Assembly: GCA_009733775.1 (NCBI GenBank)
Contig: WOGZ01000034.1
Location: 124,001 to 188,000, forward strand
From: Alectoria sarmentosa
Lineage: Eukaryota; Ascomycota; Lecanoromycetes; Lecanorales; Parmeliaceae
Reading direction: 5' to 3'
DNA: 64,000 nucleotides
Shown here: positions 57,581 through 64,000 of the stretch, in pieces
How positions within the stretch are numbered: position 1 is the stretch's first letter
How the letters are laid out: every line of letters begins with the position of its first letter
Program-made: the position numbers and the translations under genes
The notes under the pieces: model-generated
The model's input: only the letters and a program-made list of their open reading frames with translations
Databases searched by the model: none
Told to the model about the DNA's origin: nothing

Positions 57581-60500
57581 AAGGAGCAAAGTAAAGGACA
57601 GTAAAATCAATTATGAGCGTTCGTCTTAGTGTTGGAGCCTGACCATACTTTTAGTACGTAAGATACAAGCTTTCCGCCCCGTACGGCCGTACCTATGCCG
57701 CCACTTGTAATCCAAATGTCAATAATATCGAGTTCAGCTATGTACCGTAGTTTGAAACCACAGGCAACCGACTGGAAGGAATAATGAGAATAACATACTT
57801 TTCGTAAACAAGATTAAAAGAAAAAGAAAAAGAAATCGAAATCGAAATCTAATGTCTAAGAGCAGAAAGCTTGTTGGGGAGAAAATTCAAAGATGCAACA
57901 TAACAGGCAGGAAGGGGGGAACTCAGATTCACACAATGACGATTTACGGTACACTCTACGGCGTCTAACATGCTCAAGGCTGTGAGATCGAGCTGAAAGA
58001 AGGGAATCAGGGATTTGGCTATCACTGAACTCCCCTCCACACCTGTCTCTCCCAAACGCAGCACATATTATTGTAAGGATCACTCAGCATGCATCTACAA
58101 GGAAGTATCGTAGTCTCGTGGTTTCATCGTGTCCCCTGTCGACATGTGCAAATCTCTGCTCAGCACTACCGTACCGGAGGCATCTATGTACTCTGTCCAT
58201 ACACAAAGCGCCGACTTTGGTGCCGTATTCTATGCATCTCGCAGGCTTAAAAGTGGCACGAGTATGCTGTATGATGAGTCTGCTTTGGCGAACCCGAACC
58301 GCTGCAAGGTCAAAAATTGGGCTGATGCACGAAGGCTCAGCCCGCGCTGGAATCATTGTCATTGGCGGGATCTTTCGCTGATTATGCACACTTTAGGTAT
58401 AGCTGGCCAATTTGGCTTTGGGGGCCGCTTCCTTGGTCTTGGTACCTCCCTGCCGGCCTTTCCCATGTCTCTTGCTCCAAAACATGCCGTGGTCCAAGCG
58501 CATATGCTGGCTTGAATTCATCGCAACCACGGCATTTTCAACGAGAAAAGTAATGGTGTATAAGTGCAAAAAAGAAATGGTGAGAATGTGTAGGAAGATG
58601 GAGGGTGACGAACGAGCAGGGTGATCGGTGGCCCGAAAGGGAGATGGTGTGGATGATGAACCTTGAATACCACGCGAGGATCGACCACGCCGCCACCATG
58701 CCGCTGCTCCAGGATGACGATCCTAGTAGTTAGCTCTCCTCACGGCCGAAACTCTCTTTTCCTACCTACTCCGTATCAGGAGGCCACCCTGAAGATGGCG
58801 TCGATAATTCCAAGAGCCACGCACGATTTGGGCAACCAAGGCTCGTTACTTTTCTCCTCATGCCCATGTCCATGCCCATGCCCATGCCCATGAAAAGAAG
58901 GAATCCGGCTTTTTCTCCATCTCGCCGTCTCGTGCGTATGGAAGCCATGATTCTTCTTGCATGCGGCAAACCAAGGCTGACGTGGCTTATGCATTATCGA
59001 GATCAAGTGGTACGGACTGTGCGAAGCTCCGAGTGAACACGTTACAGGACTTACGGTTCGGCACGAAGGAAAGCCGTCAGGGTTTGGCCCTGTCAGACTC
59101 GATGTCGGTGTGATGCCTCAGCGCCCAATGTTATTGGAGGAAGTTCAGAGGCATTATTTCCCGCTCCAGGTGAGTTTGGTTTCAAGCCCAGTCCACAAAG
59201 CCAATCCAAAGGCAATTAGTTGTCGCTTTGCCGCTCGTAATCTTGACTCCCTCAGAGCGGTGTGGTCCAAAGGTACAGGCATTTCGCAACCTTGCCTGAT
59301 TGTGGCTAGCTGAACTTGTCATGTGCTGCGATCAAGTCGAGAAGGGTCCAATAAGCTGCAGTAGTTGGAAGCCTGAGCGGATTTCCCTCATCAAATCTCG
59401 TCGCAAATGTGCGCGTCCACGAATCCCTGTGCAAGAATACCCAGGTACTTTATCCTTGGGCATCGACGCACAGGAGAGCTAACGCTTCCGAGACAAGCAT
59501 CGAGGTGCGAATCTGCCAAGCGTGCTGCACGTAATGATGCACTTTAGCGTCGAAACAGGGGGTTGCCGCTCCGCTCAAGTGTGGCACAGCATTTTTTTGG
59601 GTGAGGGGCCATGCTGGATTGGACCTGGACCATGGTCATTAAACGAGGAGTGCAATAAAATGATGAAATGCTAGCGAGAGAAATATTCTACAGTAGCAAT
59701 AGAGCAGTCGTGATGATTTTGATGATGCTACACGACGACGAGGTATTCATATTGTAATAGATACGGTGATGGCACTGTGACTTTGGCCTCGTACCAAAAC
59801 CCCACCGCCCCCCTCCCCCCCCCACTTCAAATGACCGGGTGCGCCATTTAGATTGACAGGCTGCATGGCATAGCGGGGACCGCCAATGCCCGACCTAAGC
59901 CTAGAACACCTTGACATGTAGGTTTTCACACCGCTTGATTGTAGGGTCCTTGACATGAGGATAAGTACCAACTCATTCGCCATGGCGCATTATAATTATT
60001 GGGGCTCGTGCAATCACAATGAGACCAAGGCTCGTTTACGTTTACCGCGCATCGAAGGTTCGGCTAGAAAAGCAAGCCTGAAGCTGTGCGGGCCCATAGG
60101 GTAGAGCCGGTGCAAGCAGCGGGCTGGCTCTGGGGATATTTTGGTTGGGTTCCACCGTTCCATGCTGACGGCTCGAAGCGAGTGCCATGTGTCTCGTGAG
60201 GCTGCCGTCATCAGGAGCGGGAACGGGACGCTGCATGGGGGCGTGTATCATTTCAAGACAAGGCTCAGCGCTTCGAAGCATGCAAGCCAAGATGCAAATC
60301 ACATTACGTTAGTGATGCAAGCAAAGCGACTCCTCTGCTCATTGGCTTCAATGAATCCCCCAAGAATGGTGGTGTCTTGTGATCAAGTCCAGTTCTATCC
60401 ATCCGAGGTTGGATACTGCCTGTGGAGGCAAGGAATGCGCAACCACCAGGTCTGGTCGAATCGATTGGATCTCCAGAGGAAATGAAGGAACTTGGCATGC

Positions 60501-61061
60501 ACACTTCGGCATTGGAGGATGCTGTACGTATGCAAACGAATGAAGCAATGATCTGCCTCCGGGGGCAAGATTTGTGGGGTCCTTGTATGCAGCATTTGGT
60601 TTCAAGCGAAGCGCATGGCAGTCAGCGCCGTCCCACTTCAGTCATTATGGTGACAAGACTAGGCTGCCTTTGTAGCATGCAGCGTAAGGTAGCGGCGGAT
60701 TCTGTTGTTCCTATTTTCGAAATCCTGGAAGCAGCCAGTCATAGGTCTTGGCATGCAGAATCTGGACCTGTCGTTTCGACTGATCGGTTGGTGAATTGGC
60801 GCCATGCCATAATTGCAATCGCTTCGGGTGGTGGATACGGACCAGGTAAGGTAGGTATATACTCACAGACTACGGACTACGGACTCCAATTCTCCAAAAA
60901 AATCAAGTAGTCAAGGTATGGCAGAACTTGGCTTGAGTAGACTGGAAGATGTGGATGGAAATGGAAATGTCCAAGTGGCTCATGTAGTGTGTAGTGTGTT
61001 GTGTGTTGTGGGGGTACTGCTGTAGTAGTATGTAGAGTACTCTGTAAAGCAATGGGCAATG

Positions 61062-61110
61062 CGACCAAGCCGACCAAGCCGTCCAATCCGTCCAATCCGT
61101 CCAATCCGTC
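61062..61110 (+). repeat. tandem GACCAAGCC and GTCCAATCC units
   Basis: Two units of GACCAAGCC then three of GTCCAATCC, followed by GTCACGTGC, which contains a CACGTG E-box. Confidence 0.85.
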
Positions 61111-61488
61111 ACGTGCGGGCGAGTGATTTGCTCAGGGATGACACAGACCAAGTCGTCTTATTTTTGGCTTTGGCGGAGTTGGAGATCGGTTTGTCGCCGC
61201 TTTAGAGTCGGCAGGATGTCGGAAGCTTGCAATCCTGGGGGCCAATAGCCAATGATAGAGAAAAAGTTACGGCAGGGTATGGGCCTAAGACTCTAAGTAG
61301 GAGGCAGTTTTGGAAAAGATCAGATGACTGAAAAGTCATGCGAGTCTAAGCGAATCTAAGAGCTACTTAGGCTTAGGCTCGGCCATAAGTAAAAAAGCGA
61401 GATAAAGACGAATCAACGGGCGCGGGCCGAGACTTTGTACTCCGTTGCCAGGTCTCAATAATAATGATACAGTAATATTATCAGAATC

Positions 61489-61556
61489 ACCATCACCGTC
61501 ACCATTACCATCACCATCATCATCACTATCATCATCATCATCAACATCATCATCAA
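61489..61556 (+). repeat. (ATC)n-type microsatellite
   Basis: Interrupted CAC-CAT/ATC triplets over about 70 nt. Confidence 0.85.
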
Positions 61557-62330
61557 AGCCAATTGCCTTGATTCATTATTTTCCTTGTAAAGTAGCAGTA
61601 GATGGTCGAAAGACGAAAGATGGAAGATACTTTGAATTACAAAACGATAGAACCCTTCCAAGTCGTTGTCGTGGCCAGGGCAAAGCACGACAGGAAACCA
61701 GTGAAAAAGTACTTTATATGAGGCCACCAGGGCTCTCTCATCGACTGCCGGCGACTAGGCACGACGGTACAGTGGCCAACTGCCTTGGAGGACTTGCCGA
61801 GTAGGAGGTATGGGAAATGCCACCTCATCAGTCGTCAATCGTCATCCATAGTGTATGGAAGGTGTGAGTAGGATGAGGTGTAGCTGCATGATGCAGGCCT
61901 GCTGTTTCAAGTAAAGTAAAATACTTTAGGTAGGCAATTTAAGTAGGCTGTCGCCATGATTTGATGAGGAGATTTACCATGCACCAATCATACTTTATCA
62001 AGGCGCGCTGATAATGTGCCTAACAAGGAGACCGAATGCATTCTTAGCGCCACTGGCTGGCAAGATTGTGACCACATCACCACATGCACCTGCGCAAGGA
62101 AACATCATTACTTCAACATTGTTCGATTACTTGCTTGGGTACTTGGATCTATACCTTGAGGTAGTGACCATGGTAAACTAAGGTACTACTACTATACCGG
62201 TACTCGTACTCGTACTCGTACTTGAATGGGCCAAGATTTTGCATGCAAATGACAGCAACTAGAGGGGACAAAAAACAACTTCACACAAGCAAAAACGCAC
62301 ATATTGATTTCACCCATAACTGACACAAAT

Positions 62331-64000
62331 TTCGATTTTTAAATCCTCATAAATTGTATAATTAAGCAAACGTTATAATTTGACATCGATTTAATTTATC
62401 ATATTCGTTATAAATATCTTTATATTCAACGCGTGATTAAAAATAAATGAAAATAATATTAAAGACACGTTTTCGATAAAGTTTATAAAGTTATATATTA
62501 TAAATTATAATAATATCGAATAATTTATTAATATTAATTTAAAAAAAAAATCGTTTTTTCGTTTTATCGCGAGAATATATCACGCTTTTTAATAAATAAT
62601 CGAATCGTTATTGTCGTTATAAAACGCGTTAATAATAATTATAATAATTTTTACATTAAATTTTATTGAGCGATTCATTATTTAAAACGTCGAAATGCGA
62701 GCGATAAAAAATATAATTAAATTTTTAAAAGTGTATAAGTCGACGTTATCACTCAAAGTTTTCAAAAAACTTTTAAATATTAACGACTTTAACGTTGATA
62801 ATAAATTATATTTTCATAGTTTTTCTCAATTCTCTTAATTTTAAATCACATTAATTTTGATTTAAGAATTTTCATTATAAACGCAAACTTACGCGTGCGA
62901 ATTTATATCGAAAATTTTATATTTTAATAATTACGTTTATTCATCTCGATAAAATTATAAAAAAAAATTCAAATAATAATAATTCACGCTTTTAATTTAA
63001 AGATCATTCGTATCGCGAATATAAAATTGTTAAAAAGCGAAGATTTTAAATTATATATGAAAAAGATAATAAATAAAAAGCGACTTATACACAATTAAAG
63101 CGATCGAATTAAAATATATAACGTCGAAATTTACGTTTTAAATAACATTTATATTATAATAATGTATAAAATACTTATCTTTACGATAAAAAGAAAATTA
63201 AAAAAAAATGTTCAAATCTCTTTTCATCGAAAATAATTATAATTTTAAATCGATTATTATTATTTATATTATATAATTAATTAATATTAATAAAGTAAAA
63301 TGAAAATTTAAGATATTTTTAATCGTTACGTTCAAATTTCTTAAAGATACGAATCGAATTATCGATTAAAATTTAATATAAATCGAATAACGAAATTATT
63401 GCGAATATTATAAAATTAAATATAAATTAATATAATACGCTCATTATCAACAATATAAATATAAAAAAAATCGATATAAAAAATTAATTAAGTGTGTATA
63501 TTGTGTTAAATCTCATTTAAAAAATTAATATTTCGAGAAAATAAACTTAAATTCAAAGTATCGCTGCGCTTTTTATTAAAAAATATATTAAGTTTTCAAT
63601 ATCGATTATAATTATCGTGTGAAAGAGATCGAGCGAATTAATTATATTTATTATAATTCGCTTTTCAATATTACGATTCATTATGAATCAAAATTAGTTT
63701 TATAACTTAGTTTTACACTAGCGTGTTAAATTATAATTTAATCTTTTACTTTTGCATGCATACATTTGTACTTAAAACTTTATAATTAAAATTTCATTCA
63801 AATCACGTTTAAATATTACTTAATTTTACGTGTAATTTTTAATAACATCAAAGAATAACATTTAAATAAACATTTAATATCGATAATCATGAAATTTTTT
63901 TTATAAACACTCTCGAAAAAACTTATATCAAAATTAAACAATTTAAAATTCGAATTAAAAGCGATAAAATTTTTATAAAAAAAATTATAAGCGTCGAAAA
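62331..64000. mobile_element. second AT-rich island, truncated by window end
   Basis: The composition changes abruptly near 62,331 to AT-rich DNA in the same style as the 45.5-53.5 kb island (many CG and few CC/GG pairs, stops in all frames). I could not recognise coding domains on either strand. It is most likely another degraded retroelement; family and orientation are unknown. Confidence 0.6.

Larger units (their letters stand above)
56734..62330. other. 5.6-kb gene-poor region rich in minisatellites
   Basis: No supportable gene on either strand; frames are at most 162 codons (60,422-60,910, plus) and lack domains. Repeats: (GA)n 57,069-57,138; (CT)n 57,363-57,380; TTGGGC/TTGGAC array 57,528-57,580; (CCATGC)n 58,860-58,892; GTCCAATCC array 61,081-61,110; (ATC)n about 61,489-61,556; (GTACTC)n 62,199-62,222. 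The left end holds the promoter of the minus-strand Zn2Cys6 gene. Confidence 0.5.

Noticed and set aside
1..64000. CRISPR array, bacterial operon or biosynthetic gene cluster
   Set aside because: No evenly spaced repeat-spacer array, no bacterial gene organisation, and no polyketide synthase, NRPS, terpene cyclase or similar core enzyme was seen.

Overview
The window is nuclear DNA of a filamentous ascomycete (Pezizomycotina). The evidence is many genes with short GT-AG introns of about 50-70 nt, cytosolic eukaryotic ribosomal proteins, a fungal Rax1 protein, a Gin4/Nim1-type kinase, a Zn2Cys6 regulator, and AT-rich islands that look like transposons degraded by a RIP-like process. I cannot place it below that rank from the sequence alone.

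Layout. 0.25-1.06 kb: ribosomal protein eL24. 4.2-5.2 kb: an unknown basic/acidic protein. 5.7-6.8 kb: a frameshifted short-chain dehydrogenase pseudogene. 8.9-10.5 kb: a four-exon RGS plus three-TM protein (Rax1 type). 11.2-14.2 kb: a divergent pair, glucosamine-6-phosphate N-acetyltransferase (GNA1) and tRNA Um44 methyltransferase (TRM44). 14.2-18.2 kb: a gene-poor stretch with a decayed fungal gene and one copy of a dispersed repeat. 18.2-20.5 kb: an intact seven-exon eS4 gene tail to tail with a broken uL2 gene. 21.2-24.0 kb: a divergent pair, TYW3 and a DUF2461 protein. 24-32.7 kb: mostly simple-sequence DNA with two weak gene candidates. 32.8-34.5 kb: a C2H2 transcription factor. 36.1-40.4 kb: a large septin/cell-cycle kinase. 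41.0-43.8 kb: RNase P/MRP subunit POP1, convergent with the kinase. 45.5-53.7 kb: an AT-rich island carrying a dead Tad/I-like LINE (endonuclease, RT and RNase H still legible). 54.0-56.7 kb: a DUF1348 protein and a Zn2Cys6 factor. 56.7-62.3 kb: gene-poor with several minisatellites. 62.33-64.0 kb: a second AT-rich island running off the window.

Functionally the recognisable genes are core housekeeping: ribosome (eL24, eS4), tRNA maturation and modification (POP1, TRM44, TYW3), UDP-GlcNAc/chitin supply (GNA1), polarity and morphogenesis (Rax1, Gin4/Nim1-type kinase) and transcription control. I see no biosynthetic gene cluster, CRISPR, tRNA or rRNA gene.

The least ordinary part is the 45.5-53.7 kb island. 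Its interior is about 18% GC in the stretch I counted, with no CpC and retained CpG. A 14-nt direct repeat flanks it. Its 5' edge carries three copies of a 17-mer, and its 3' edge carries a compact, unmutated, multi-hairpin 77-nt element.
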